64,000 bases of DNA from Mesorhizobium sp. (lineage in GTDB: Bacteria > Pseudomonadota > Alphaproteobacteria > Rhizobiales > Rhizobiaceae). The notes beneath the pieces are model-generated. The model ran no database searches, was not told the origin of the DNA, and was given only the letters and a program-made list of their open reading frames with translations. Each line of letters starts with the position of its first letter. Position 1 is the first letter of the stretch. Of this stretch, positions 1 to 10,443 are shown one piece after another. The position numbers and the translations under genes are program-made. The stretch spans positions 1 through 64,000 of the forward strand of contig SAPZ01000002.1 of assembly GCA_004020875.1 (NCBI GenBank). Reading direction: 5' to 3'.

Positions 1-3
1 AAA

Positions 4-49
4 CTGTCACCCATCTAATCGGTCCATTCTGTTACCTATCTATCCGGTT
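4..49. repeat. two imperfect 21-base direct repeats at the window edge
   Basis: Two copies of a 21-base unit begin at 4 and 29, a period of 25, and agree at about 16 of 21 positions (CTGTCACCCATCT against CTGTTACCTATCT at their starts). Repeated TGT(C/T)ACC units of this sort resemble the multiple terminal repeats of IS21-family ends, so this may be an insertion-sequence remnant. No transposase lies to the right, and the sequence to the left is outside the window, so the assignment is tentative. Confidence 0.35.
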
Positions 50-64
50 CGGACAGATTAGCTC

Positions 65-90
65 ATTTCTCCCCGTTCAAGGGGAGAAAT
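65..90. repeat. 10-base perfect inverted repeat downstream of azlD
   Basis: ATTTCTCCCC at 65-74 pairs exactly with GGGGAGAAAT at 81-90 around a 6-base loop. It lies about 60 bases downstream of the azlD stop on the minus strand and could end that transcript, although no T-run follows. The bases after it (to about 120) have the look of a dispersed rhizobial intergenic repeat, but no second copy was seen here. Confidence 0.4.
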
Positions 91-147
91 GCCCGGCAGG
101 GCAATGAGGGGCAGCGCCAACGTTTGAAAACGGAAAGATCGGCGAGA

Positions 148-444
148 TCAGCCCACAAACTGCCGCGCGATGATCAGCACCGCCGCTCCCGCCAGGAACA
201 TCGACATCAACCCGCCGCGCAGCGACACCAAGGCAGTGACCACCAGCGCTGCCCATTCGGCGGGCCCGGCGCCAAGGACTGCCGGCGCGACCAGCGTCGT
301 CAAAACCGCGGCCGGCACGGCGTTCAGCCCCGCCTCGACGCGGGGATGAATATTCTCGAAGCGCGAGATGACGAGGTGGCCGCCGACACGGGTCAGATAG
401 GTGGCGATCGCGCCGGCGATGATGATCCAGAAAGTCGTGCTCAC
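148..444 (-). CDS. azlD: AzlD-family small subunit of a branched-chain amino acid exporter
   Basis: This 98-residue protein is almost entirely hydrophobic, with about four membrane segments, and carries the family-like TYLTR motif near residues 15-19. AzlD proteins form a two-subunit permease with AzlC (BrnE with BrnF in Corynebacterium) that exports branched-chain amino acids and sometimes methionine. The start is GTG at 444, which overlaps the TGA of azlC by four bases and is preceded by GGAGAG, so the two genes are translationally coupled. The substrate cannot be read from sequence. No regulator gene (Lrp/AzlB type) lies beside the pair. Confidence 0.85.
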   Translation of the reverse strand: MSTTFWIIIAGAIATYLTRVGGHLVISRFENIHPRVEAGLNAVPAAVLTTLVAPAVLGAGPAEWAALVVTALVSLRGGLMSMFLAGAAVLIIARQFVG

Positions 445-1169
445 TGCCGCTCTCCTATTCCGCTGTGATGCGGAGGCAGGACCACCGCCAGCAGCACCCC
501 GGCGATCGCGCCGATCGAGACATGCCAGGGAGAGCCGACCGTCTTGTAGGCGATGATCGATGCGGCCGCGCTAGCGGCGACCACCGGCAGCCAGAGCGGC
601 CGCTTGCGGAAACCAAGGACAAGGCCGAGGAAATAGATCGGCAGCAGGAAATCGATCCCCAGCGCATGGGTATCCGGAACGAGCTTGCCGAACACCGCGC
701 CCAGCCCGCTTTCGATTACCCAGAACACGTAGACCGGCAAGCCAAGTCCAAGATACCAGACGAACCCGACCGGCTTGCCCGACACGGCCCTCGCCTCGGC
801 CACGGCAAATTGCGGGTCGGTCAGGATGAAATAGCCCAGCGCCTGCTGCAGCAGCGGCCAATGCGCGATGCGCCGGCCGATGCCGGCCGAGTAGAGCACA
901 TGGCGGAAATTCACCGCGAAGATCGACAGCACGATCAGCCATGGCGCGACATGCTGGCCAAACAGCTCGATGCCGACCATTTGGCTCGCGCCGCCATAGA
1001 TCATGGCGCTCATCAGGAACGCCTCCAGCACCGAAAAACCATTGTCGGCGGCGATCGCGCCGAACAGGATGGCGAACGGCGCCGAGGCGACCACGACCGG
1101 CATCGACAATCGCACGCCATCCCAGAAATCGCCGCCAGCCCTGCTCTCAGAGATTGCTTCCGCCGTCAT
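441..1169 (-). CDS. azlC: AzlC-family large subunit of a branched-chain amino acid exporter
   Basis: This 242-residue inner-membrane protein has the AzlC hallmarks YGGASQ (residues 58-63) and NFRHVLY (87-93) and several long hydrophobic segments. It should form the export channel together with AzlD, whose start overlaps its stop. The frame stays open 39 codons further upstream, but that extension only reads through the dispersed palindromic repeat at 1183-1231. I therefore place the start at ATG 1169, which has a good TAGGAG ribosome site directly upstream. The repeat ends 14 bases before the start codon, in the 5' leader. Confidence 0.85.
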   Translation of the reverse strand: MTAEAISESRAGGDFWDGVRLSMPVVVASAPFAILFGAIAADNGFSVLEAFLMSAMIYGGASQMVGIELFGQHVAPWLIVLSIFAVNFRHVLYSAGIGRRIAHWPLLQQALGYFILTDPQFAVAEARAVSGKPVGFVWYLGLGLPVYVFWVIESGLGAVFGKLVPDTHALGIDFLLPIYFLGLVLGFRKRPLWLPVVAASAAASIIAYKTVGSPWHVSIGAIAGVLLAVVLPPHHSGIGERQ

Positions 1170-1182
1170 CAAGCCGCTCCTA

Positions 1183-1231
1183 ACGCATGTCGCCCAGAAG
1201 TGCGCAGCGGTTCTGGGACAGCGGCATGCAT
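1183..1231 (-). repeat. dispersed palindromic leader element, copy 1
   Basis: This roughly 49-base element has nested inverted arms: GCATGTCG against a GC-rich partner ending GGCATGC outside, and CCCAGAA against TTCTGGG inside. It is clearly related to the copy at 4288-4336. Both copies read in the same direction and end 14-19 bases upstream of a minus-strand start codon (azlC and ligA). Translating through each in the gene's frame gives similar peptides (CRCPRTAAHFWATC and [14 protein letters not shown]), which shows how close the two are. Confidence 0.75.
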
Positions 1232-1241
1232 CAACAAACAG

Positions 1242-1288
1242 ACTTGAAGCGCGTCGCCTGAATCCGTTCAGCGCGACGCGCTTCAAGT
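1242..1288. repeat. 16-base perfect inverted repeat next to the leader element
   Basis: Bases 1242-1257 (starting ACTTGAAGCGCG) pair perfectly with 1273-1288, and TGAA/TTCA can extend the stem inside. It sits directly beside leader element copy 1 in the 199-base gap between azlC and the DUF2461 gene. A GCGCGTCGC-type core also occurs in the repeat at 57814-57910, so this may be a module of a mosaic repeat family. It could also act as a terminator or mRNA stabiliser downstream of the DUF2461 gene. Confidence 0.6.
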
Positions 1289-1368
1289 GCGGCTTGATTT
1301 AGGGAGCGTCGCCCTCAATGTCACACCAATTCGCTTGACCCAGCGATCAGCGGAACTGATCGCGACCG

Positions 1369-2060
1369 TCAGGACTTGACTGCCGTCCCCTGGATCGCCC
1401 TGCCCCAGTCGAGCAGCGGCTTTGCGCAAAGCGCGAAGTCGACGAGACCGTCGACGAGCGCCGGCGAATGGATCGTCGCCGGATCGATGTCATGCCGGAC
1501 CACGAAATGCCGGTTCCGCACCGCCTGGGCGAGATCCTCGTCACTGACGTCCTCGAAGCCGCGCGGCGCCCGCTTCAGGCGACCTTCCGCATCGAGTTCC
1601 AGCCCGGCTTTGGTGAGCGACGAGACCATGGCGCGGAACGCGGCCGGCTTGGTCACGATCGCTTTGCGCATCGCCTGCAGCAGTTCGGGCGCCGGCTGCC
1701 ACCAGGCAACGCCGGCAAAGCAGCGCTCGAGCCCGATATGTAGGTAGAAGACGCCCTGCTCCATCTTGGTGCCGTCCGGCGAGAGGATCGCCGACAGATG
1801 CCGGTTGTAGGGTCGCTTGTCCTTTGAGAAGCGCACGTCGCGATTGATCCGGAACAGCGACCTCTTTCGGTCGCCGCGCAAGCCGAGCTTCGCCACCTCG
1901 AAACGCGTGGTAAGCGTCTCGACCAGATCGCAGAACGGCTCGTGCAGCTCGCTTTCGTAGAGGTCCCGGTTCTCCTGGAACCATTCGCGGCTCTGGTGGA
2001 AGTCGAGCGCCTTCAGGAACGGGATGGCCTTCTGCCCAAATCCCTTGAACGCGCCTGTCA

Positions 2061-2061
<1 letters not shown>
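1369..2061 (-). CDS. DUF2461 / TIGR02453 family protein of unknown function
   Basis: The 230-residue product matches the DUF2461 (TIGR02453) family in length and in its best motifs: an N-terminal FLKALDFHQSREWF stretch (residues 15-28) and the basic RINRDVRFSKDKRPY segment (71-85). No signal peptide or membrane segment is visible, so it is probably cytoplasmic. The family has no firmly established function. The ATG at 2061 overlaps the ligA stop in a TGATG arrangement, so it is translated from the ligA mRNA. That suggests, without proving, a link to DNA metabolism. Confidence 0.8.
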
Positions 2062-4385
<2,324 letters not shown>

Positions 4386-4491
4386 TCAGGATTCGCCGGC
4401 ATGAAGTCGCCTTGCGCAAAAATCATTGCTGAACAGCGGGATGCAGCCATCTGCTGACTCAAGCTGCAGGCTGGGAGAACCAAGCTCCAAG

Positions 4492-4632
4492 GATCTGTTG
4501 AGATTCGGTCAGGCCGAGTCGAGAAGGATGGTTTTCCCGAGAACCGGCGCGGAGCGTACTCGAGGCAGGTGAGCACCGGAAGCGCAGGAAACCACCGTTC
4601 GCAGACCGGCCTCACCCGAATATCAGCACATC
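4492..4632 (-). repeat. about 140-base structured palindromic element abutting the recN stop
   Basis: Bases 4492-4516 (GATCTGTTGAGATTCGG...) form an imperfect inverted repeat with 4607-4632, about 20 of 25 positions pairing, and enclose GC-rich sequence with smaller hairpins. The outer arm runs right up to the TAA stop of recN at 4633-4635. The layout resembles rhizobial intergenic mosaic (RIME-like) elements found at gene ends. It fills most of the 364-base gap between recN and ligA; the rest holds only leader element copy 2 and featureless sequence. A 78-codon frame across it is not credible as a gene. Confidence 0.6.
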
Positions 4633-6306
4633 TTAGGCGGCGGCCGTGTTCTCGCGCAGCAACCTGTCGGCAGCGGCGCGCGCTTCGTCGGTGATGATGG
4701 CGCCGGCCAGCATGCGCGCGATCTCTTCCTGACGCGCGGCGCGGTCCATTTCAGCGATGCCGGTGGCGACACGGTCCTTGCCGCCGGATTTGGAGATAAG
4801 GAAATGCGTCGCGGCGCGTGCCGCAACCTGTGGCGCGTGCGTCACCGAAAGCACCTGCACACGCTTCGACAGCCGCGCCAGCCGCTGGCCGATGGCGTCA
4901 GCAACCGCGCCGCCGACGCCGGTGTCGATTTCGTCGAAAACCAGGGTCGGCGCCGAGCCGCGATCGGCCAGCGCCATCTTCAAAGCCAGCAGGAAGCGTG
5001 ACAGCTCGCCGCCGGAGGCGACCTTCATCATCGGCCCCGGTCTGGTGCCCGGATTGGTCCGCACCCAGAATTCGACCTGGTCGATGCCCTCTTCCATGCG
5101 CTTTTCAGCGTCGCTTCCCATGTCGACGATGAACTCGGCCCGTTCGAGCTTCAGCGCCGGCAATTCGCCCATCACCGCTTTGGTCAAGCCCGATGCCGCC
5201 GCCTGGCGCAGCGAGGAAAGCTGGGCCGCGGAAATATCGTAGGCCTCGCGCGCCGCGGCGGCCTGCCTTTCCAGCGCATCCAGCCGCTCCTCACCGGCAT
5301 CGAGATCGGCAAGATCGGCCACCATCGTATCGCGCAGCTGTGCCAGATCGTCGACCGCGACACTATGCTTGCGCGAAGCGGCGCGCAGCGCAAACAGGCG
5401 CTCCTCCGCCTTCTCCAGGCGCTGCGGATCATATTCGGTGGCGCGAAGCGCAGCTTCCACGCCGGACTGTGCCGCATCGAGCGAGATCATCGCCTCGTCG
5501 AGCGATTTCACCACATCGTCGAGCAGGCCCGGTGCTTCGCCCGACTTGCGCTGCAGCCGGCGCAACAGGCTGGCAAGCTGCGGCAAGGGCGACGAAGGCC
5601 CCGACAGGACATCCTGCGCGTCGTGGATCTCGGCGGCGATCTTTTCGACCCGCATCATCTGCGCGCGCAGTTCCGCAAGTTCCGTCTCCTCGCCCGGCTG
5701 CGGATCGAGTTTCGCGAGCTCGGCGACGGAAGCGCGCAGGTAATCGGCCTCGCGCGCTGCCGCCTCGACCTTGGCGCGATGGCGGGAAAGCTCCTGCTCG
5801 CAGTTTCGCCAGTAGCGCCAGGCTTCGCCCGTGCCGCGCACGGCGCCCAGATGGCCGCCGAAATTGTCCAGCAATTCGCGATGCGCGCCGGGATCGACCA
5901 GAGCGCGCTCGTCATGCTGGCCGTGGATCTCGACCAGCGCGCGGCCGACATCGCGCATCAGGGTAACGCTGGAGGGCTGGTCGTTGACGAAGACGCGGGT
6001 GCGACCGTCACCGGTCTGCACACGGCGCAGGATGATGTCGCCATCGTCCTCGATGTCGTTTTCGGCAAGTAGCGCACGGGCCGGGTGGTTGCGCGGAACG
6101 TCGAACACGGCGATGACCTGACCTTGCGCGGCGCCATGGCGCACGAGCGAAGCATCGCCGCGCGCGCCGAGCGCCAGCGACAAGGCATCCAGCAGGATGG
6201 ATTTGCCGGCGCCGGTTTCGCCGGTCAGCACCGAAAGCCCAGGCAGGAAGTCGATGTCCAGCTTCTCGATCAGGACGATATCGCGGATCGACAGTCTGGA
6301 CAGCAT
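4633..6306 (-). CDS. recN: DNA repair ATPase RecN
   Basis: RecN is an SMC-like ATPase that acts early in repair of double-strand breaks. The 557-residue protein has Walker A GETGAGKS at residues 29-36, long central coiled-coil arms, the ABC signature ASGGELSRF, and the Walker B region LVFDEIDTGVGG followed by a C-terminal SVTHAPQVAA stretch. The start at ATG 6306 matches the family N-terminus (MLSRLSIRDI); upstream in-frame codons overlap bamD. Only 8 bases separate it from the bamD stop, so it is cotranscribed with bamD. No LexA-type GTTC-N7-GTTC box was found in front of it, unlike SOS-regulated recN genes. Confidence 0.96.
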   Translation of the reverse strand: MLSRLSIRDIVLIEKLDIDFLPGLSVLTGETGAGKSILLDALSLALGARGDASLVRHGAAQGQVIAVFDVPRNHPARALLAENDIEDDGDIILRRVQTGDGRTRVFVNDQPSSVTLMRDVGRALVEIHGQHDERALVDPGAHRELLDNFGGHLGAVRGTGEAWRYWRNCEQELSRHRAKVEAAAREADYLRASVAELAKLDPQPGEETELAELRAQMMRVEKIAAEIHDAQDVLSGPSSPLPQLASLLRRLQRKSGEAPGLLDDVVKSLDEAMISLDAAQSGVEAALRATEYDPQRLEKAEERLFALRAASRKHSVAVDDLAQLRDTMVADLADLDAGEERLDALERQAAAAREAYDISAAQLSSLRQAAASGLTKAVMGELPALKLERAEFIVDMGSDAEKRMEEGIDQVEFWVRTNPGTRPGPMMKVASGGELSRFLLALKMALADRGSAPTLVFDEIDTGVGGAVADAIGQRLARLSKRVQVLSVTHAPQVAARAATHFLISKSGGKDRVATGIAEMDRAARQEEIARMLAGAIITDEARAAADRLLRENTAAA

Positions 6307-6314
6307 CGCAAGCT

Positions 6315-7184
6315 TCAGGCGCCGGTGATCAGCTTCCCGGCCTTGGAGATCCACGATCCGGCATTCTCGCGCGGCTGAAGCCCGTTGCTCTGCAGGAGCT
6401 TGTAGGAATCCTTGTACCACTGGCTGTCCGGATAATTGGTGCCGAGCACCGCCGCGGCCGTCTGCGCTTCCGAGGTCAGGCCCATGGCATAATAGGACTC
6501 GGTCAGGCGCGCGAGCGCCTCCTCGACATGGCGGGTGTTGGAATAATTCTCGACCACGGTGCGGAAGCGCTTCACGGCGGCGATGTATTCGCGGCGCTCG
6601 AGATAGTAGCGGCCGACCTGCATCTCCTTGCCGGCGAGTTGGTCAGTGGCGAAGCGGATCTTGTCCTTGGCGTCGCCGACATATTCGGAGTTCGGCCAAC
6701 GCGTCACCAGATCCTGCATGGTCTGGATGGTCTGGCGCGCCTCCTTCTGGTCCTGGGTGACGTCCTTGATCTGGCGGTAGTAGCTCAGGCCGATGATGTA
6801 TTGGGCGTAAGCGGCATCGTCGGTGGACGGATAGAGCGTCAGGTAGCGCTTCGCGGTGCCGATCGCCTCGTCATAATTGCCTGCGCGGTAATCGGCGAAA
6901 GCCCCCATCACCATCGATTTGCGGGCGAATTCCGAATAGGGATGCTGGCGGTCGACGGCGTCGAACTTCTTGCTCGCCTCGTCGAGGCGGCCGGCATTCA
7001 TGTTGGCGAGGCCCTGGTTGTAGAGGACGTCGGCCGGCTCGGTCTGATCGACATAGGTCGCCAGGTTGATGTCCTTCTTGTCGGACGTGCAGGATGACAC
7101 AACGAGCGCGGGAGCAACCACAGACAGCGCTAGCAGAACACCCCGACGCGGCGCTACCGATTGACCAACTCGCGAAAAAAACAT
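6315..7184 (-). CDS. bamD: outer membrane assembly lipoprotein BamD
   Basis: BamD is the essential lipoprotein of the BAM complex that inserts beta-barrel proteins into the outer membrane. The 289-residue product has a basic N-terminus, a hydrophobic signal and a lipobox cysteine at C32 (VVSSC), then TPR-like helical repeats with the family phrases [17 protein letters not shown] and [14 protein letters not shown] 7184 gives a proper signal peptide; an extra 16 upstream codons look unrelated. The gene lies between lpxC and recN, a common rhizobial order. The 201-base gap to lpxC holds no clear terminator, so cotranscription is possible. Confidence 0.93.
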   Translation of the reverse strand: MFFSRVGQSVAPRRGVLLALSVVAPALVVSSCTSDKKDINLATYVDQTEPADVLYNQGLANMNAGRLDEASKKFDAVDRQHPYSEFARKSMVMGAFADYRAGNYDEAIGTAKRYLTLYPSTDDAAYAQYIIGLSYYRQIKDVTQDQKEARQTIQTMQDLVTRWPNSEYVGDAKDKIRFATDQLAGKEMQVGRYYLERREYIAAVKRFRTVVENYSNTRHVEEALARLTESYYAMGLTSEAQTAAAVLGTNYPDSQWYKDSYKLLQSNGLQPRENAGSWISKAGKLITGA

Positions 7185-7385
7185 GTTTGGATTCCGCCCC
7201 TTCGGCGTCGTTTCGGTCCGGGCCGAAGCCATAAACCATTATCCCCTTGCCCGGCAACGCTATGTCCGGCCAATCGCACATTTTTGTGGCGGCCTGTCGC
7301 TGCGACCGAGGTTGTGCAATTTCAGCGATTCGTGATGCAATCGGGCAACACAAGCCTGACTACAAAGCCAGAAAACGGTTAAGAA

Positions 7386-8333
7386 TCAGATCACCCAAGG
7401 TGCGTAGACCGGCCGGCTGACGGCGATCATCTCGGCGACGCGGCCGCGCTCGCGGCGCCGGGTCTCGACGATCTCGAAGGCCGTGTGGTCGGAAAGCAGC
7501 CGGCGCAACGCGGACGCGTTCATCCGGTGGCCGCCGCGATAGGAACGGAAGCAGCCGATGAAGCGCGCACCGGCCAGCGCCAGATCGCCCATCGCATCGA
7601 GCGTCTTGTGGCGGGCGAACTCGTTGGGGTAGCGCAACCCGCCGACATTGATGACGCGGTTGTCGTCGCCTATGACCAGCGAGTTTTCGAGCGACGAGCC
7701 GAGCGCGTAGCCGGCGGCCCAAAGCCTCTCGACGTCCTTCATGAAGCCAAAGGTCCGCGCCCGCGCTATGTCGCGGCGGAAGATATCGGGGTTGATGTCT
7801 GAAGCGAATTGCTGGCGGCCGATCGCCGGGCTCTCGAAATCGATCTCGACCTCGAACCGCGTGCCGTCATAGGGACGGAATTCAGCCCAGGATGCGCCGG
7901 CTTCCACGCGCACCGGCTTGACGACGCGGATATAGCGACGCTTCACCGCCAGCGTCTCGATGCCCGCCTGGTCGAAAGCTTCGACGAACGCCATGGCGCT
8001 GCCGTCGAGAATGGGGACTTCCGAGCCGTCGATCTCGATGATGAGATTGTCGATGCCGAGGCCGAACACCGTGGCCATCAGATGCTCGACGGTGCCGATA
8101 TGCGCGCCGGCCGGATCGCCGAGCATGGTGCAAAGATCGGTGGCGCCCACTTCCGCTACCAGGGCGCGGAGTTCGCGGGTTTCGCCGCCGTTCGAAAGAT
8201 GGAAGACAATACCCGTATCGGCGTCGGCGGGCAGGAAATGAACGGTGACGGTCTTGCCGCTATGGACGCCGACGCCGTCCAGCGTCGCGCGCGATTTCAC
8301 TGTCGTCTGATAATCGTGCAAGAGTAACCCCAT
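7386..8333 (-). CDS. lpxC: UDP-3-O-acyl-N-acetylglucosamine deacetylase LpxC
   Basis: LpxC is the zinc-dependent deacetylase that commits the cell to lipid A synthesis, acting in the cytosol. The protein is 315 residues, the usual length, with zinc ligands H84 (TVEHLMA), H242 and D246 (RHKTLDAMGD) and the catalytic H269 in GGHRMN. The N-terminus DYQTTVKSRATLDGVGVHSG is typical. I chose ATG 8333, but ATG 8360 in frame is possible because neither has a strong ribosome site. It follows the ftsZ terminator and must have its own promoter in the 375-base gap. Confidence 0.95.
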   Translation of the reverse strand: MGLLLHDYQTTVKSRATLDGVGVHSGKTVTVHFLPADADTGIVFHLSNGGETRELRALVAEVGATDLCTMLGDPAGAHIGTVEHLMATVFGLGIDNLIIEIDGSEVPILDGSAMAFVEAFDQAGIETLAVKRRYIRVVKPVRVEAGASWAEFRPYDGTRFEVEIDFESPAIGRQQFASDINPDIFRRDIARARTFGFMKDVERLWAAGYALGSSLENSLVIGDDNRVINVGGLRYPNEFARHKTLDAMGDLALAGARFIGCFRSYRGGHRMNASALRRLLSDHTAFEIVETRRRERGRVAEMIAVSRPVYAPWVI

Positions 8334-8708
8334 ACGCCCAAATGCCTGCGTCCGCTTCATCGGCCTTGGGTATCTTGCAGCCAGGTGATCCCCTGACGCT
8401 CGCATGGAATGCGGCAAAATAAGCAAGAGCATGCGGCTCTGTATGATCGGCAGGCAGGGCTACTCCCCGAATCCCGGCAAACCGACTTTAGTCCGTGGCG
8501 AAGATAATGGCCCACCCTAGAGACTCCAAATCACGGTTTCTTACCCCTTGTAACCGCGACAGTGCGTCAGAAACAGATCATAAGCCGTTGTTTTAATGAT
8601 TTTTGCAAAAACAACAGGCAGACGATTTCTCGTCTGCCTGTTAACAACCGTTATATATCGTTAACGAACAGCGCTCGCTGTATAACGATCGGCGGTTCGC
8701 CGTGTTGC
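8334..8708. other. gap between ftsZ and lpxC
   Basis: This 375-base gap contains the dcw-cluster terminator (8613-8642) and, between it and the ftsZ stop, a nested inverted repeat (CGTTATA at 8649-8655 with TATAACG at 8681-8687, and ACAGCG/CGCTGT inside). Two GANTC sites lie at 8469 and 8522. The promoter of lpxC must be in about 8340-8600, but I could not pick out a convincing -35/-10 pair. Confidence 0.5.
8613..8642 (-). terminator. rho-independent terminator after ftsZ
   Basis: AACAGGCAGACGA (8613-8625) pairs perfectly with TCGTCTGCCTGTT (8630-8642) around a four-base loop. Read on the minus strand the stem is followed by GTTTTTG. It lies 66 bases beyond the ftsZ stop, so it closes the dcw cluster and separates it from lpxC. 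Confidence 0.85.
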
Positions 8709-10376
8709 TCAGTTGGCCTGGCGGCGCAGGAAGGCCGGGATTTCCAGCTGGTCGTCTTCCTGGACCGTGCGGGGCTGCGGCGTCAGCCGGCCTTGGTCGT
8801 CGAGCTGCCCGCGGCGCGGCGCGTAGAGCGCAGGATCCTGGCTGGCGAGGCGGCGCATCTCGGGCGCAGCCTGGCGCAGCTTTGGTTCGCGCGGCTGCGC
8901 CGGCTGGAGCCGGGCCGGCTCTTCCTCGCGGCGGGTGAGGCCGTTGGTCAGCCGCTTGATCAGCCCCATCGGACCGCTGTTCTCATGGTCCGCCGGGCGG
9001 GCCTTGGCTTCGACCTCAGCCCTTACCACCGGGGGGAAATCCTCCACGCGCGGCATGCGCTGCGGAGCGGCAGCCACCGGCTGCGGCATCTCGCGCTGCG
9101 GCGCAGTCTGCTGCATGACCTGAGGCTGCATCAAGGGCTGCGGCTGCGGTTGCGGCTGTGCCGGCGGGGCCTGGAAGATCTTGCTCTGTGGCCGGAAGTC
9201 GTCGACCGGCGCGGGGCGCGGCTGCGCCATGGCGGCTGCGTTTGCCTCGGCAAGCTGGATCGCCTCGGCGACCGGGTCGGCCGCACGCGGCTCATAGGCC
9301 TGCGGCTGAACCGGAGCGGGGCGGATTTCGGCGACCGGAGCCGCCGCCGGGCGGGCGGCCGGCTTCTGCGGCGCGCGGATCGAGATCGGCGCCGCGGCGA
9401 TTTCGGCGGCCGACTTGTCGATGCCGGTGGCGACGACCGACACGCGGATCACGCCCTCCAGTTCCTCGTCGAAGGTAGCGCCCAGGATGATGTTGGCGTC
9501 CTGGTCGACCTCCTCGCGGATGCGGGTCGCTGCCTCGTCCACCTCGAACAGCGTGAGGTCGCGGCCGCCGGTGATCGAGATCAGCAGGCCCTTGGCGCCC
9601 TTCATCGAGGTCTCGTCGAGCAGCGGGTTGGCGATCGCGGCCTCGGCGGCGGCCATCGCGCGCCCCTCGCCCGAAGCTTCGCCGGTGCCCATCATCGCCT
9701 TGCCCATCTCGCGCATCACCGAGCGCACGTCGGCAAAGTCGAGATTGATCAGGCCTTCCTTGACCATCAGGTCGGTGATGCAGGCGACACCCGAGTAAAG
9801 CACCTGGTCGGCCATGGCGAAGGCATCGGCGAAGGTGGTCTTGTCATTGGCCAGCCGGAACAGGTTCTGGTTGGGGATGACGATCAGCGTGTCGACGCAT
9901 TTCTGCAGTTCCTCGATGCCCATGTCGGCCGTCTTCATGCGGCGCTGGCCCTCAAAATGGAACGGCTTGGTGACGACGCCGACCGTGAGGATGCCCTTCT
10001 CGCGTGCCGCGCGGGCAACGACCGGAGCGGCACCCGTGCCGGTGCCGCCGCCCATGCCGGCGGTGACGAAGCACATATGGGTGTTGGACAGATGATCGAT
10101 GATCTCGTCGATGCACTCTTCCGCCGCCGCGCGGCCAACTTCCGGCTGCGAGCCGGCGCCCAGGCCTTCGGTGACATGCGCGCCAAGCTGGATCAGCCGC
10201 TCGGCCTTCGACATCGTCAGCGCCTGAGCGTCCGTATTGGCCACCACGAACTCGACGCCGCGCAGCCCGGCTGTGATCATGTTGTTGACCGCATTGCCGC
10301 CGCCGCCGCCGACACCGAAGACGGTGATGCGTGGCTTAAGCTCGGTGATGTCCGGCTTTTGCAGATTGATGGTCAT
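8709..10376 (-). CDS. ftsZ: cell division GTPase FtsZ
   Basis: FtsZ polymerises at mid-cell to form the Z ring. The GTPase domain (about 1-320) carries the glycine-rich [13 protein letters not shown] and the tubulin signature GGGTGTGA at residues 109-116. At 555 residues it is much longer than the 383 of E. coli because of a proline/glutamine-rich linker of about 200 residues (including a QPQPQPQP run), which is usual in Rhizobiales. It ends with a conserved C-terminal peptide (LEIPAFLRR) that should bind FtsA and other partners. The ATG follows a good GGACGGAGA ribosome site. ftsA lies 67 bases upstream, and the terminator at 8613 follows. Confidence 0.98.
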   Translation of the reverse strand: MTINLQKPDITELKPRITVFGVGGGGGNAVNNMITAGLRGVEFVVANTDAQALTMSKAERLIQLGAHVTEGLGAGSQPEVGRAAAEECIDEIIDHLSNTHMCFVTAGMGGGTGTGAAPVVARAAREKGILTVGVVTKPFHFEGQRRMKTADMGIEELQKCVDTLIVIPNQNLFRLANDKTTFADAFAMADQVLYSGVACITDLMVKEGLINLDFADVRSVMREMGKAMMGTGEASGEGRAMAAAEAAIANPLLDETSMKGAKGLLISITGGRDLTLFEVDEAATRIREEVDQDANIILGATFDEELEGVIRVSVVATGIDKSAAEIAAAPISIRAPQKPAARPAAAPVAEIRPAPVQPQAYEPRAADPVAEAIQLAEANAAAMAQPRPAPVDDFRPQSKIFQAPPAQPQPQPQPLMQPQVMQQTAPQREMPQPVAAAPQRMPRVEDFPPVVRAEVEAKARPADHENSGPMGLIKRLTNGLTRREEEPARLQPAQPREPKLRQAAPEMRRLASQDPALYAPRRGQLDDQGRLTPQPRTVQEDDQLEIPAFLRRQAN

Positions 10377-10443
10377 TGTCTCCGTCCTTTGCCTTTCCCG
10401 CCGCTTCGCCGCTGCGGCCGCCTATGGGGCTGTCCCCGTCAAA

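Noticed and set aside
4633..6420. LexA/SOS control of recN
   Set aside because: recN starts 8 bases after bamD, and no GTTC-N7-GTTC box was found upstream of it or at the operon head.
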